Shown: positions 10,016-19,480 of the stretch, one piece after another
How the letters are laid out: every line of letters starts with the position of its first letter
Position numbering within the stretch: the stretch's first letter is position 1
Assembly: GCF_000971975.1 (NCBI RefSeq)
Contig: NZ_LAQO01000014.1
Coordinates: 144,268-208,267, forward strand
Source: Paenibacillus algorifonticola
Lineage (GTDB): Bacteria > Bacillota > Bacilli > Paenibacillales > Paenibacillaceae
Length of the DNA: 64,000 nt
Reading direction: 5' to 3'
The notes under the pieces: generated by a model
The model's input: the letters and a program-made list of their open reading frames with translations, nothing else
What the model was told of the DNA's origin: nothing
The model's database searches: none
Made by a program: the position numbers and the translations under genes

Positions 10016-10513
10016 TTAATTTCGCGGTGGGAATATTCCTCTAATAGCTATACAAAAATTCAGCGCCAAATACGGCTGCATATTGTTATGCGGCTGGCTG
10101 CCGCCAGCTGTGGCAATAGCTCCAGCATTCATGGAGACGTTTGCAGGAGAAGCTGCATACGGATTATAAGGTGTATCTGCCCAAACATTCCCTGCTGGAG
10201 ATATTTGATCAGCCGTTTCCGAAGAAGCGGCGAGTTGGTGCGTATGCATTGGCATCTCGTTTACCGTTACGTTATGATTGGCTGCTCCTGCCGCACTACC
10301 AAGTGGAGTCCTCTGTCCGACATGAACGGGAACCCTCCCTTGTAAATTCGGAAGCGCAAAATTATCCCTACCATTCCCGCCATAAGTCGTACCAAGAATC
10401 GAAAACAACGCCTGGTTTGATGATATCGCCATAATTTGACCATTGCACGGGGCCCAGCCTTTCGGTGTAAATCCATATGGAAACGCCCTAATTTCGCCAA
10501 TAAATGGTTCCAT
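10016..10513 (-). CDS. Phage tail collar domain protein (MdpB-like), paralogue 2
   Basis: A 165-residue tail-collar family protein: EPFIGEIRAFPYGFTPKGW near the N-terminus, LFSILGTTYGGNGRDNFALPNLQGR, an MPMHTHQL histidine segment and a GGSQPHNNMQPYLALNFCIAIRG C-terminus. The start at 10513 is chosen because AGGAGG sits 6 nt upstream; the in-frame ATG at 10519 would overlap that site. It lies in the middle of the three-paralogue set, 41 nt downstream of the first copy, and is most likely co-transcribed with it. Confidence 0.87.
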   Translation of the reverse strand: MEPFIGEIRAFPYGFTPKGWAPCNGQIMAISSNQALFSILGTTYGGNGRDNFALPNLQGRVPVHVGQRTPLGSAAGAANHNVTVNEMPMHTHQLAASSETADQISPAGNVWADTPYNPYAASPANVSMNAGAIATAGGSQPHNNMQPYLALNFCIAIRGIFPPRN

Positions 10514-10554
10514 TTTCATCCTCCTATATAAATGGATCTAATAAATAAAAATAA

Positions 10555-11070
10555 CTAATCTCGGGGTGGGAAGGCCCCAGAAAGTGCAATAATAAAAGAA
10601 ATAGTCAAGGAAGGCATCATATTATTATGGGGCTGACTGCCACCGAAGAGGGAGAGGTTTCCGTAATTCATGGGAGCACGTGGAAGTGGATTGTTGCTGC
10701 TATCATTACCTGTGGAATACACGGCTGCTTTCGCCCAAGTATTATTCTGGGGAGAAGAGGCATTGCCCGCAATTTGGGCTGCTGTGGGGAAGTGAGTGTG
10801 GGCAGGCAATTGAGTAGTCGTGAGCGTGACGTTTTCTGACCCTCCCTTTGCGCCCAGGGGATAACTCGCCGTTTGATGGATGGGAAGCCTCCCTCTCAAG
10901 TCCGGTAGTGCGAAGGTGGTTTGACCATCACCGCCGTAGGTAGTGCCTAATAGCACATATAACGTTTCATTCTCTGAAATAGACATGATTTGACCTTCAC
11001 ATCGCGCCCAGCCCTCCGGAGCATAATTACCAGCGAACATGCGAATTTCACCAATATAAGCCTCACTCAT
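10555..11070 (-). CDS. Phage tail collar domain protein (MdpB-like), paralogue 1
   Basis: A 171-residue tail-collar family protein with SEAYIGEIRMFAGNYAPEGW, LYVLLGTTYGGDGQTTFALPDLRGR, LPAHTH and GGSQPHNNMMPSLTISF. The start at 11070 has a GGGGGG-type ribosome binding site 7-8 nt upstream, whereas the upstream in-frame codon at 11115 has none. It follows the GNAT acetyltransferase by 81 nt on the same strand, suggesting a four-gene operon with the acetyltransferase first. Confidence 0.87.
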   Translation of the reverse strand: MSEAYIGEIRMFAGNYAPEGWARCEGQIMSISENETLYVLLGTTYGGDGQTTFALPDLRGRLPIHQTASYPLGAKGGSENVTLTTTQLPAHTHFPTAAQIAGNASSPQNNTWAKAAVYSTGNDSSNNPLPRAPMNYGNLSLFGGSQPHNNMMPSLTISFIIALSGAFPPRD

Positions 11071-11151
11071 TTTATAAATCCCCCCGATCGATCGTATAAA
11101 TCTGCTGAAAATCAATAGGTGAGCCGGGCTCCTGCCCTGTCTCAGAAGCCT

Positions 11152-11625
11152 CTATGGCTTCCATTCCATCAACATATGCATGCCTTGCTCCTCTACCTTG
11201 TGGAACCCTAGTCTTTCGTACAAACGGCGCGCCTCATTGCCCTGCATCACATGCAGTTGAATAGGCAGCTTTTTCTCAGCTGCTTCTTCCTGAAGCTCCT
11301 GCAGCAAATACGTGCCATAACCGGAATTGCGGAAAGCAGGCAGCAGCGCCACATTTACGAGTATCATTCTATCCGCCTTGCGAACAAGCATGCAAACCCC
11401 GATTTGGAAATCATCCTTCATTAAAATATAGTTCTCCGCATCAGGATACTGCGAAGCATAGGAGCGCTTCTGCAAATCATATTGCATGCGCAAAAAGGCC
11501 TGCTGAAACGATTCCTCCCAGCCCCATGCTTCTACTTCTTCCTCCCGGGTACTCGCATAAACACGATATAGAAATGAATGATGCTTCTCCTCAGCCTGTG
11601 CCATATGGAGCCTACCTGTAAGCAC
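11152..11625 (-). CDS. GNAT-family N-acetyltransferase
   Basis: A 157-residue acetyl-CoA-dependent acetyltransferase. The acetyl-CoA-binding A motif is recognisable as LLPAFRNSGYGTYLLQELQ, followed by the typical C-terminal NEARRLYERLGF beta-bulge region. GTG at 11625 is preferred over ATG 11604 because AGGAGGGG is 7 nt upstream of it. It heads the tail-collar gene set, so it may modify those proteins or a related surface component; that link is inference from position only. Confidence 0.82.
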   Translation of the reverse strand: MLTGRLHMAQAEEKHHSFLYRVYASTREEEVEAWGWEESFQQAFLRMQYDLQKRSYASQYPDAENYILMKDDFQIGVCMLVRKADRMILVNVALLPAFRNSGYGTYLLQELQEEAAEKKLPIQLHVMQGNEARRLYERLGFHKVEEQGMHMLMEWKP

Positions 11626-11835
11626 CTACTATCCCCTCCTAAAATCAACAAAAAAGTGATTACCATTTTTATCTATTCCACATCTAAAATTACAATCCTC
11701 CTTATTATTCGACATTTTATATTAAATTTAACTTCCATTTACTTTAAATTTAACTTCAATAAAATGGGCCACTATTTTTCGATTATCGCATCATTCACCC
11801 AGCTCAAGCTGATGCCTTTAAAATTCAAACATCAG

Positions 11836-11868
11836 CAAAAAAAAGAACCCCTTAAAATCAAGGGATTC
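11836..11868 (-). terminator. Rho-independent terminator of the exopolysaccharide operon
   Basis: On the minus strand GAATCCCTT, loop GATTTT, AAGGGGTTC is followed by eight T residues. It lies 50 nt beyond the stop of the degenerate GGDEF gene. The rest of 11626-11835 is AT-rich and holds no recognisable gene. Confidence 0.88.
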
Positions 11869-11918
11869 TCTCAAATTCACTATCCATCCGATATTCGTCT
11901 CTCCATTATCCTTCCCGC

Positions 11919-12773
11919 TTACACATCATACTCCAGTTGCTTCCGCGCCTGCACGATGAAATCGAGCGGCGTCGGGATCGCCTCTGGCTCATATTGCAGC
12001 GCCCCGATTTTCAGGCTCAGCTCCACCTTATATCTCTGTGAAAACTCAGCGGAATTAAACTCCTGGATTTTATGCCGCAAGCGTTCAATGACAATATTCG
12101 CCCCTTGGCGGTCTGTGAACAGCAGCAGCCCCCAAGTCGGATTATCCTTGCTCAGCATATAAATCGAATCATTCGTCCGGATGCTAGTCTGGCTCATCTG
12201 CGAAAGCTCGAAGATCGCTTCCGTCATTCGTTCCTCGCTGACCATCCGCCGCAGTTCATCCCAATATTTCACGTTCACGACAAGCAGCGTGAGCGGAATT
12301 TGATACCGGGTGGACAGCGCCATGAAGACGGCTGCGTCATTTTGGAACGAGCGGCTGTTGCGCAGGTTCGTATTTTCATCCATCGTCGCCAGCCTGCTGT
12401 TCGTTTTCTTGAGCTGCTCATTTTCCGTTTGGAGCTGTCTGCCCGCGAGCGTAAACATCCACGTCACCAAGGTGAACACCGGCGTCATGACGAGCCAGAA
12501 AAAATTGCCGCCGCTGATCGTATCCCCCCCTACAAGCGTTCCATACAGCGTATAGGTACCAAAGCCGAAAATAAAGAGAATGTTGAGAATCAGCCCTGTC
12601 GTCACATTCGTGAAATACGTAATGATCGCAATCAGGAAAGCGACATTTAGAAAAATAACATTTTGCAAATAACGGTCAGGATCTCCCGCTGTAAATACGA
12701 TGCAAATAAAGCTGACGACGATGAGCAGCAGGAAGCCGCTGTCGGAAATAAGACTGCTCTGATTACGCCTCAT
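11919..12773 (-). CDS. Membrane protein with degenerate GGDEF domain and retained RxxD I-site (PssE-like c-di-GMP receptor)
   Basis: About 284 residues: four membrane helices (about 10-115), a short coiled segment (GRQLQTENEQLKKTNSRLA), then a GGDEF-family domain. The signature GGDEF is replaced by SKDNP (208-212), so cyclase activity is not expected. The inhibitory-site motif R199-T-N-D202 is at the canonical distance upstream, as in proteins that bind c-di-GMP as receptors. In Listeria the equivalent protein, PssE, is the c-di-GMP receptor that switches on Pss exopolysaccharide synthesis. The start overlaps the BcsB-like gene end by 11 nt (translational coupling); a GTG at 12782 is an alternative start. 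It is the last gene of the operon and likely controls the synthase upstream. Confidence 0.85.
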   Translation of the reverse strand: MRRNQSSLISDSGFLLLIVVSFICIVFTAGDPDRYLQNVIFLNVAFLIAIITYFTNVTTGLILNILFIFGFGTYTLYGTLVGGDTISGGNFFWLVMTPVFTLVTWMFTLAGRQLQTENEQLKKTNSRLATMDENTNLRNSRSFQNDAAVFMALSTRYQIPLTLLVVNVKYWDELRRMVSEERMTEAIFELSQMSQTSIRTNDSIYMLSKDNPTWGLLLFTDRQGANIVIERLRHKIQEFNSAEFSQRYKVELSLKIGALQYEPEAIPTPLDFIVQARKQLEYDV

Positions 12774-14862
12774 CGCGATCACCCCGTCTTCTGCGATATT
12801 TGCGAGCTAGGAAAATCAGCGATACGAGCACCAGCACCATAACGAGCGCTGCCGCGATAACGAAGCTGAGCACATCGGTGCGTTCCATCACATTGCTAAT
12901 GACGGAGGATTGCTCGGGCTCGACATCTTTTTTAAACCGAAATGCGTTTATATTGCCGTCCTTGTCCGTCGATACGCCATCGCCGAACACCTTCCATACC
13001 GTCCCTTGGCTGGCGACCAGCTTGGAAGCTAAATAATAATATTCCGAGCCTGCACCAGTAACGGCGAGCAAGCCATGTCCCGCCTCATACGGGGAATCAA
13101 TCAGCTGCAAAGTCCCGATACGCTTGCCATAATCGGAGTCGATGCTCATTTTCTCATTGGACTGCAAGCCTGCGCCACTTGCATCATATTTGAAGTACAG
13201 CGCGTCATTATGATCACGAATTACCTTGTTGCTTTGGAATGTCCCAATCGCGATGACGTTGCGGGCCTTCAAAACATCAGCAGCGACATCATCGTTATAA
13301 AAGAGAACATCTCCCGTATTGCCTTCTGCATATTGGCCGAGCAGATTAAACAGGTTGGCTACCGTACGATAAGTGTAGGAATCTCGCTCCTTCGGCAGTA
13401 CAACCGCTACCTGATTAAACGCCCCGTCCCGCAAAAAGGGATAAGGATAGTTGTTGAACAACAGCTCCGTCCGATCCTTCGTATTCAATTGCAGCACGGA
13501 ATCCTTCGTCACGAAAGCCCACGGCATTTGGTTTTGATTTTGCACACAAACGGCATTTTTCAGCTCGAGATCGAAGGCGACAACGACGGAGAAGTTGCCG
13601 GAAATGTCCAGATTTTTCGGAATCGGCAGTGTAATCGAATCGCCATTGGCCAGCTCCTCCGTCAGCTTCTTGCTGCCGATTGGCGTATTGTTAATGAGTA
13701 CCGTCATCATCGAACGGTCAAAATCCAGGTTTTTCGCATAACGGAAATCGAGGCTGATTTTGCTTGCATCAGCGATGGAACGGTTGGCCGGCAGCGAAAC
13801 AAAATACGCTTTCTCCTGATGACGAGGGCCTTTCAGCTCATCACCTGATTCGGTCAAAACGACATTGCGGCTAATGTTGACCACAGGCGTCGATACATCC
13901 GTGCTCTCATCGACGATTTTGCGGTTGCTATCGAGCTGCCCCATTAGAGCCTGATTCGCCACAAGGCGGCTCGCCTTCACCAGCATCGCCTCATCCTTCG
14001 CGGTCACAACGAGCGCCCATTGTTCCCCTTGGCGCACAAGCTGAATCAAGCCTTTGCCGTTCAAATCCGGCGTGCCAACTGCCGTTTTCAGCCCGCTTGG
14101 GAGCTGGTCATACAACGCGACAGCCGTTACGAGCTTTTTGCCTGCATAATATTCATCATCGAAGGCAAGCAGCGGAATCGTCTTGTCCTGAAGCGTATTC
14201 GCCTTGGCAAAGCCCGACAGCGCATAGACAGCCGCTTCCATTTCTTTTGCAGACGCCAGCGATGGCACCGCAATCGTATTCAAGCTTTTGCTGACCGTAT
14301 CGAGGCTCGTAAACCGCTCATTAAAATCACGGATTGAGCCGTCCAGCGGCTTGCTTACATAACGAACATCAACGCTTGAGCTGCGATACAGCTGGAGCCA
14401 ATTGTCCCGCTCTTCATCAGGCGAGCAAATTTGATCATTTACAATCGTCTGGATGCTTCCTTCTGTCGACAGCGTGTTTGTGCCTTCCTCCAGCAGTTCG
14501 CGAGGAATCGTCACGCTCAGGCGCTGCTTTTTCTCTACCGTGCGGTCAGGCCGGAAGGAATAAAAGGCTACGCCGTTGATCGCCAAAGTGACGCTGGAAC
14601 GGTCCTTATCGGCGAGCTGCGACACCTTATAGTCCAAATTGACAACGACGCTGCTCACATTCCAATAGGACGGTATTTGAAAAAAGTCCTGCCGCGTCGC
14701 CATCACACCCGACATGGATGTATCTGCTGTAATGAAGGGAATATCATAGCTTTCTGTTCCTACTGCCTCTGCTGCGCTTGCCGTTGCTGCTCCAAGCTGG
14801 CCCAGCTGTCCAAGCAGCAGCGCCATGCAAATGAAGGTAATGATGAATATGCGTCTTTTCAT
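12763..14862 (-). CDS. Cellulose synthase regulatory subunit BcsB-like protein (PssD-like)
   Basis: Extracytoplasmic membrane-anchored protein of 699 residues. It has an N-terminal signal peptide (IFIITFICMALLLG), two successive BcsB-type beta-rich halves with the repeated pattern LAINGVAFYSF and MTVLINNTPIGSKKL, and one C-terminal transmembrane helix (VLSFVIAAALVMVLVLVSL) ending in a basic tail. BcsB-family proteins guide the nascent glucan outside the membrane and hold the synthase active. A strong GGAGGAG precedes the start. It sits between the glycosyltransferase (17 nt upstream) and the degenerate GGDEF gene, the same order as pssC-pssD-pssE. Confidence 0.88.
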   Translation of the reverse strand: MKRRIFIITFICMALLLGQLGQLGAATASAAEAVGTESYDIPFITADTSMSGVMATRQDFFQIPSYWNVSSVVVNLDYKVSQLADKDRSSVTLAINGVAFYSFRPDRTVEKKQRLSVTIPRELLEEGTNTLSTEGSIQTIVNDQICSPDEERDNWLQLYRSSSVDVRYVSKPLDGSIRDFNERFTSLDTVSKSLNTIAVPSLASAKEMEAAVYALSGFAKANTLQDKTIPLLAFDDEYYAGKKLVTAVALYDQLPSGLKTAVGTPDLNGKGLIQLVRQGEQWALVVTAKDEAMLVKASRLVANQALMGQLDSNRKIVDESTDVSTPVVNISRNVVLTESGDELKGPRHQEKAYFVSLPANRSIADASKISLDFRYAKNLDFDRSMMTVLINNTPIGSKKLTEELANGDSITLPIPKNLDISGNFSVVVAFDLELKNAVCVQNQNQMPWAFVTKDSVLQLNTKDRTELLFNNYPYPFLRDGAFNQVAVVLPKERDSYTYRTVANLFNLLGQYAEGNTGDVLFYNDDVAADVLKARNVIAIGTFQSNKVIRDHNDALYFKYDASGAGLQSNEKMSIDSDYGKRIGTLQLIDSPYEAGHGLLAVTGAGSEYYYLASKLVASQGTVWKVFGDGVSTDKDGNINAFRFKKDVEPEQSSVISNVMERTDVLSFVIAAALVMVLVLVSLIFLARKYRRRRGDRDEA

Positions 14863-14879
14863 GATGCTCTCCTCCAGCT

Positions 14880-16130
14880 TTAATAACGTTCGGTTTTATA
14901 CCATTTTGCTTCGCGCTTAAACACTAAATCCTTGAGGTAGGTATATAAGCCGTAAGCGGCAACAACCATCCACATTTGGCAATAGGATACGTACATCAGC
15001 ATAATAATCCACACATTGGACAGCCTCAGCTCGCCTTTTTCCGTCGTTAGCGTAATATAAGTGCCTACAATAAACAGCGTGACCGCCAGCACCCAGAGAA
15101 AGGAGCTGAACCCGGCAATCGTCGTATGTACATAACCTAAAGCGTGAAGAATGAGCAGCAGATCAGACATGACGAGCGACGTAAGCAGCAGAAAATAAAT
15201 CGATAAAAAGTATAAAATATCAAAGCGGATGTTCGTCGCCGAGCGGTCAAACAGCAAGGGGATATTTTTCACAATGACATAAATATTGCCCTTCGCCCAA
15301 CGCGTTCGCTGCTTGAACCACACCTTGACCGTTTGCGGCTCCTGCTCCCAGGTGACGGCCTTCGGCTGAAACTTGATTCGGTACCCCATCATGTAAATGC
15401 GGAAGCTGATCTCGGTATCCTCGGCAATTGCCTTCACATCCCAGCCGCCAATCCGCTCGACGATATGGCGCCACATAATGAAGTTCGTGCCTGGTATCGT
15501 GCAAAGCTTGAACAGCTTCCATCTGCCTGCCTGCGCCATCCATTGGAAGGACAGCGTCTCTATGTTAATGAAACGGGTGAGCAGATTCGTATCGCGGTTC
15601 CGCGTACGGAACTTCCCGATGACCGCGCCCAGCGTATCATCATTCGTAATTTCACCGACCAGATAGCGAAGCGCTTTGCGCTCCGGCGTATTGTCCGCGT
15701 CATAAATGGCGATCAACTCGCCTCGGCTCTGCTGAAAGCCAATGTTGAGCGCATTCGACTTGCCCTTGCCGCCTGTAACCTTGTCGGTGTTGATAATAAT
15801 TAAATGGCGTCCTGCGTATCTGGCCTGCACCTCGGCAAGCAGCAACGCGCTATTATCCGAAGAATTATCATTAATGACGATAATTTCGTAGCGGTCATGC
15901 GGATAATCGAGTGCAAGCAGCGATTCTACAGTCTTCGTTATGACCTTGCCCTCATTGTGTGCCGGAACCATAATCGTGACGAAAGGGGTCTCTCCCTTGA
16001 TTTCCGGTACAGGCTTCCCCTCGCTCTGAATATAAAATAAATATCCGGCGATAATCAGCACCACATTGACGAGCAGAAGCGACCAAATACAGATAACGGC
16101 AATCAACATGAGGATGTCTGCGATTGTCAT
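14880..16130 (-). CDS. Processive family 2 glycosyltransferase, BcsA/PssC-like
   Basis: Membrane polysaccharide synthase of 416 residues. An N-terminal transmembrane helix precedes the GT2 domain. Visible motifs are HNEGKVI, NDNSSD, the nucleotide-sugar-binding YDADNTPE, the catalytic-base region AEDTEISFRI and QRTRWAKGN (the Q-x-x-R-W acceptor motif). Three or more C-terminal helices form the translocation channel. No PilZ domain is present, unlike proteobacterial BcsA, so c-di-GMP control has to come from another subunit, here the degenerate GGDEF protein. AAGGAG is 6 nt before the ATG, and the DUF2334 gene ends 10 nt upstream. The polymer is not identifiable from sequence; Listeria Pss makes a ManNAc-Gal polymer, while BcsA makes cellulose. 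Confidence 0.9.
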   Translation of the reverse strand: MTIADILMLIAVICIWSLLLVNVVLIIAGYLFYIQSEGKPVPEIKGETPFVTIMVPAHNEGKVITKTVESLLALDYPHDRYEIIVINDNSSDNSALLLAEVQARYAGRHLIIINTDKVTGGKGKSNALNIGFQQSRGELIAIYDADNTPERKALRYLVGEITNDDTLGAVIGKFRTRNRDTNLLTRFINIETLSFQWMAQAGRWKLFKLCTIPGTNFIMWRHIVERIGGWDVKAIAEDTEISFRIYMMGYRIKFQPKAVTWEQEPQTVKVWFKQRTRWAKGNIYVIVKNIPLLFDRSATNIRFDILYFLSIYFLLLTSLVMSDLLLILHALGYVHTTIAGFSSFLWVLAVTLFIVGTYITLTTEKGELRLSNVWIIMLMYVSYCQMWMVVAAYGLYTYLKDLVFKREAKWYKTERY

Positions 16131-16140
16131 AGTTGTCTCC

Positions 16141-17745
16141 TTATTTGAAGTATTTGCGTCTGTAGAGTCGGTATCCGATCATAAAGAGGAAGCCGAATAT
16201 GAGGAGCGACACAATAATAATGATGATAAAAATTTTATTTTGCACATTAAACAGCGTGGAAAAGCTTACCGTTCCCTTGTCCGCATATTCATAATCAGAG
16301 CTGACCTGACGTACCGCATCATTCAAGGCTAGCGCTTGACCATTAATCGTCAGATGTCCGCCTTGCGAAAGGATGACATGCGCCTCGGTCCGTACCTCGT
16401 GGTCGTTTTGTTTATAATCCGTGAAGGTCATCCAGCTCTCCGTAATGCTGGCGAGATCGGCACTGAGCTGCACTTCATTTTCAGCAAAATCATACGTCAG
16501 CGCCGTATTCATCGGAAGCGGCTCCCAAGCCTTACCCTCGCGGTCAAAGCCTGCAAGAAAGCTAGGGCTTATGCTGTAAAGCGACGAGGCGAAGGGCTGG
16601 GAAACGTTCGTCTGCGAACGGTACATCAGCTTCTTATTGGGCAGCAGCACCGCCGAATCGAAGAAGCCCATGCCATCCACAGCGTATTCCTTGTCGTAGG
16701 ACCAGTACATTTCCGCCCCCATGCCAAGCGGGGCAATGCCGTAAGCGGCTAAAACGTCAATAAACGAGGTCATCTTCGTTTTGAGCGTCTGGTCATTTTG
16801 TCCAATAGTTGAAGCTACGACCGGCGCATTGACCAGCACAGTGCCATTTCGCGACTGGACATATTTCAGCGTTTCCAGATAGCGCTGCATCGCCGGAAAA
16901 TCCGAATTGCTGAAAACCGGCTGGACGCTAATCGCAAAAGGAATGCCTGCATCATATAATGTATCGGCCATCCCGGCCAAAAGCGTTAAGTCCGAAAACG
17001 GGTAAATCTCCTTAAATAGCAGGTAGGTTTGCCCCAGCTCGGCAAGTCCAAGCCAATCTTTCAGCACATACGACATCGCCAGCTCGCTCAAATTCCCCTT
17101 CTGAAAATAAGGCACATACGCAGCATGCTCATTCCTCGCTGCGTAGGGAGAGCTCTCGTTCGCCCCGCTATTTTGCGTTGGCGTAAAGCTGCCGTATACC
17201 TCAGCCTGAGGTTTCGCTGTCGTCTGCTGCATTACGATGTATGGGGTGTTTTGCACACGCATCGCCGCATCCGAGTACGGGCCGATCGCGAGCAGCATCG
17301 TTTCCTCGCTCGGCGTTTGTTCAATGCCAATATGCAGCGCTTCCTGCTGCGAGGCAGGCAATTCCTCGCCAATGTGAAAATAATCGCCCCGATAGACTGC
17401 CCTATCCTGTACAAAAGCCGCATTCGTCAGCTCCATATCAGCTGCATTGCGTACTAGAATCACCTTGCGGTACTGCTTCAGCATGCCGCCTGAGTAACCA
17501 TCCACGGAGAGGAGTGTAACCTGCACTCCGAAAGCGGCGAGCTGCTGCTGGAGCGCCTCTACATTGCCAGACTTTGGCGTGTCCTTGGCCAAGCTGTCAT
17601 ACAACAGCAGCACGCGGATCGGCTCCGCCTCTCTTTCTGCGGCAGCAGCGAGAGAAGAAGTAGAAGAACTATAAAGCAAGCAGAGCAACAGCAGCAGGTT
17701 CAATAGCGTTTTCGGTAATGGTTGTCTACATTTGCTTTTTTTCAC
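16141..17745 (-). CDS. DUF2334-type exported protein of the exopolysaccharide operon (PssB-like)
   Basis: 534 residues with an N-terminal signal segment and a C-terminal transmembrane helix (IFIIIIIVSLLIFGFLFMIGY), so most of the chain is outside the membrane. An N-terminal ThuA/flavodoxin-like part (IRVLLLYDSLA) is followed by a DUF2334-like deacetylase-fold region (KEIYPFSDLTLLAGMADTLYDAGIPFAISVQP). DUF2334 proteins are distant relatives of polysaccharide deacetylases; PssB in Listeria is of this kind. GTG at 17745 is the start, with AAGGTGAGAAG just upstream and only 4 nt from the preceding stop. Deacetylation of the polymer is inferred, not shown. Confidence 0.8.
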   Translation of the reverse strand: MKKSKCRQPLPKTLLNLLLLLCLLYSSSTSSLAAAAEREAEPIRVLLLYDSLAKDTPKSGNVEALQQQLAAFGVQVTLLSVDGYSGGMLKQYRKVILVRNAADMELTNAAFVQDRAVYRGDYFHIGEELPASQQEALHIGIEQTPSEETMLLAIGPYSDAAMRVQNTPYIVMQQTTAKPQAEVYGSFTPTQNSGANESSPYAARNEHAAYVPYFQKGNLSELAMSYVLKDWLGLAELGQTYLLFKEIYPFSDLTLLAGMADTLYDAGIPFAISVQPVFSNSDFPAMQRYLETLKYVQSRNGTVLVNAPVVASTIGQNDQTLKTKMTSFIDVLAAYGIAPLGMGAEMYWSYDKEYAVDGMGFFDSAVLLPNKKLMYRSQTNVSQPFASSLYSISPSFLAGFDREGKAWEPLPMNTALTYDFAENEVQLSADLASITESWMTFTDYKQNDHEVRTEAHVILSQGGHLTINGQALALNDAVRQVSSDYEYADKGTVSFSTLFNVQNKIFIIIIIVSLLIFGFLFMIGYRLYRRKYFK

Positions 17746-17749
17746 CTTC

Positions 17750-19276
17750 TCACCTTCCCAGCCTCTCTACATGTATTTCGTTTGGCGAATCCTGCTCCTG
17801 CTCGCTATGCCATAATCTGCGGCGCACGCCGTCAGCGATGACCAAAAACGTAATGAGATCGAATGCCACGGTGAACAGAAATTCATGCTTCGCCAAATCG
17901 GCGTCCCCCGCCCCAATAATCGAGACGAATATGCCGGACAAGCCGGCCAGCATCATCATGACAATGAGCGGCAGGCGCGAAGCCCGCCTTAGATTTCGCG
18001 CCCTGATCGCCGCTATGAAAGCCGGCATATATACGGAGGCGACGACAATCATCCAGATGACGATGAAACCGAATGTTTTGGGCGCTAGCGCCTCTTTCAG
18101 CAAGCTGTAGCCGGAGAAAAAGACCGTCTGCTGGCCGAACGGCTTGCCAGCCGACTTTTCATAATTGCCCATCGCCGCGGGGCGGATAGTAAACGCATTT
18201 TTCGCTGCCAAGTTCAGCATGCTTCCAGCCTGGTTCGGATGGCTGATATAATAGCCGACAATTGCACCAAAGCCATACTGGCTATAGAAATTTTCCTCCA
18301 AAATCGGAGAATCCACATCCACCGTCGTAAACGGCTCATAATAAATGCTGTCCTTCAAAATCGCATATTGCTTGTCCATGCCGAGCGCCTCCAAGGCACC
18401 CTCCGGATCGTCCGAGCCCATCAGCACCCCGCGCGTCATCGCATGGTATTTGTTAATGTTGACGAACTCCTTCGGAATGAGCACATACGTTGCAATGCCT
18501 GCAAGCATCAGAATGGTGAGCGAAGTCAGCATGAGCACGCGGAACGTCCGCTTCACATGGATGAATAGGAAGAACAAGCCGATGACGGCAATAATGACGC
18601 CAACCGGAGCATTTTGCTGCTTGCTCGTCGTCAGCAGAAAGCCGCTTACCGTAAACACGGCGAGCATGGCGTAATCATTGTACCGCCGGCGGTAAAGCAG
18701 CAGCCCTGAGGCAAAGACGAGCATCATCATAATAAGCACGATGCCTTCGCTGAAAAAAGAGTTGAAAAACGCCGTATACCCGGTGTCTCCAAACATAAAA
18801 ATCGCCAGCAGCGCGATAATATAGCCGTATTTACGGGCGATTTTCCAAGTCAGGCTCTCAACGAGCAAATAAATCGCAATGACGTAAAGAATCGTCAATA
18901 TGGCCGCCTGAAACCGCACATCGAACACTTGGCTGCTTGCCAGCAGCGTGTTCAGCGCAACCGACAATTGAATAAACCATGACTGCGAGGACGTAAAGGT
19001 TGTCCCATTTTCATTGTAATATTGCAAAATGCCAAATTTCTTTACAAAGTAGCCGAGATATTGGCTGTCATAATCCGAGGCGCTAAAATACAAGCCATTG
19101 CTGTACAAAATACGGAAAAAATCCCCGTTGTCCGCCATCCCAATATACGGTGGTGTGAACAAGGCGATGATGGTAATAATCAGCACTGCTAATGCCGCAA
19201 AGCTGGCAGGCGATAGGTATCGGCTGAATAAGGCGTAGGCTCGCCGAGCGTAGTGCTTGGCCCTGTCTGCTATCAT
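17750..19276 (-). CDS. Polytopic membrane protein of the exopolysaccharide operon (PssA-like)
   Basis: About 508 residues with roughly ten membrane helices and a large extracytoplasmic loop near the first helix (PPYIGMADNGDFFRILYSNGLYF). This general layout resembles GT39/GT-C-type membrane proteins, but I see no clear catalytic motif. The ATG at 19276 is preferred because AGAAGG lies 8 nt upstream; in-frame starts reaching 19378 lack a site. It precedes the DUF2334 gene by 4 nt. By position it corresponds to pssA of the Listeria operon; homology itself is uncertain. Confidence 0.72.
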   Translation of the reverse strand: MIADRAKHYARRAYALFSRYLSPASFAALAVLIITIIALFTPPYIGMADNGDFFRILYSNGLYFSASDYDSQYLGYFVKKFGILQYYNENGTTFTSSQSWFIQLSVALNTLLASSQVFDVRFQAAILTILYVIAIYLLVESLTWKIARKYGYIIALLAIFMFGDTGYTAFFNSFFSEGIVLIMMMLVFASGLLLYRRRYNDYAMLAVFTVSGFLLTTSKQQNAPVGVIIAVIGLFFLFIHVKRTFRVLMLTSLTILMLAGIATYVLIPKEFVNINKYHAMTRGVLMGSDDPEGALEALGMDKQYAILKDSIYYEPFTTVDVDSPILEENFYSQYGFGAIVGYYISHPNQAGSMLNLAAKNAFTIRPAAMGNYEKSAGKPFGQQTVFFSGYSLLKEALAPKTFGFIVIWMIVVASVYMPAFIAAIRARNLRRASRLPLIVMMMLAGLSGIFVSIIGAGDADLAKHEFLFTVAFDLITFLVIADGVRRRLWHSEQEQDSPNEIHVERLGR

Positions 19277-19480
19277 GGTGGGCGCCTTCTTTCTTAATAT
19301 CTTTTTTAAAAGCATGTTGAAAAAGGCAAGCGGAGTGAAAGGTTTGAGCTGGAGAAACGGAGTGGTCGCCTTTGTCATTGGATTTCTACAGCTAAATCAT
19401 TTTTAATTCAATAAATCCAGTGGCAACAGCGATCGTAAGCCAAACCTTTCACGCAGTGATGATCCTTTTTCACCATGCTT

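Noticed and set aside
9464..11070. Prophage or tailocin region
   Set aside because: Only tail-collar-type proteins are present; no capsid, tail tube, sheath, lysis, integrase or portal genes lie nearby.
11919..12773. Active diguanylate cyclase
   Set aside because: The GGDEF signature is SKDNP, so catalysis is not expected; it is better read as a receptor.
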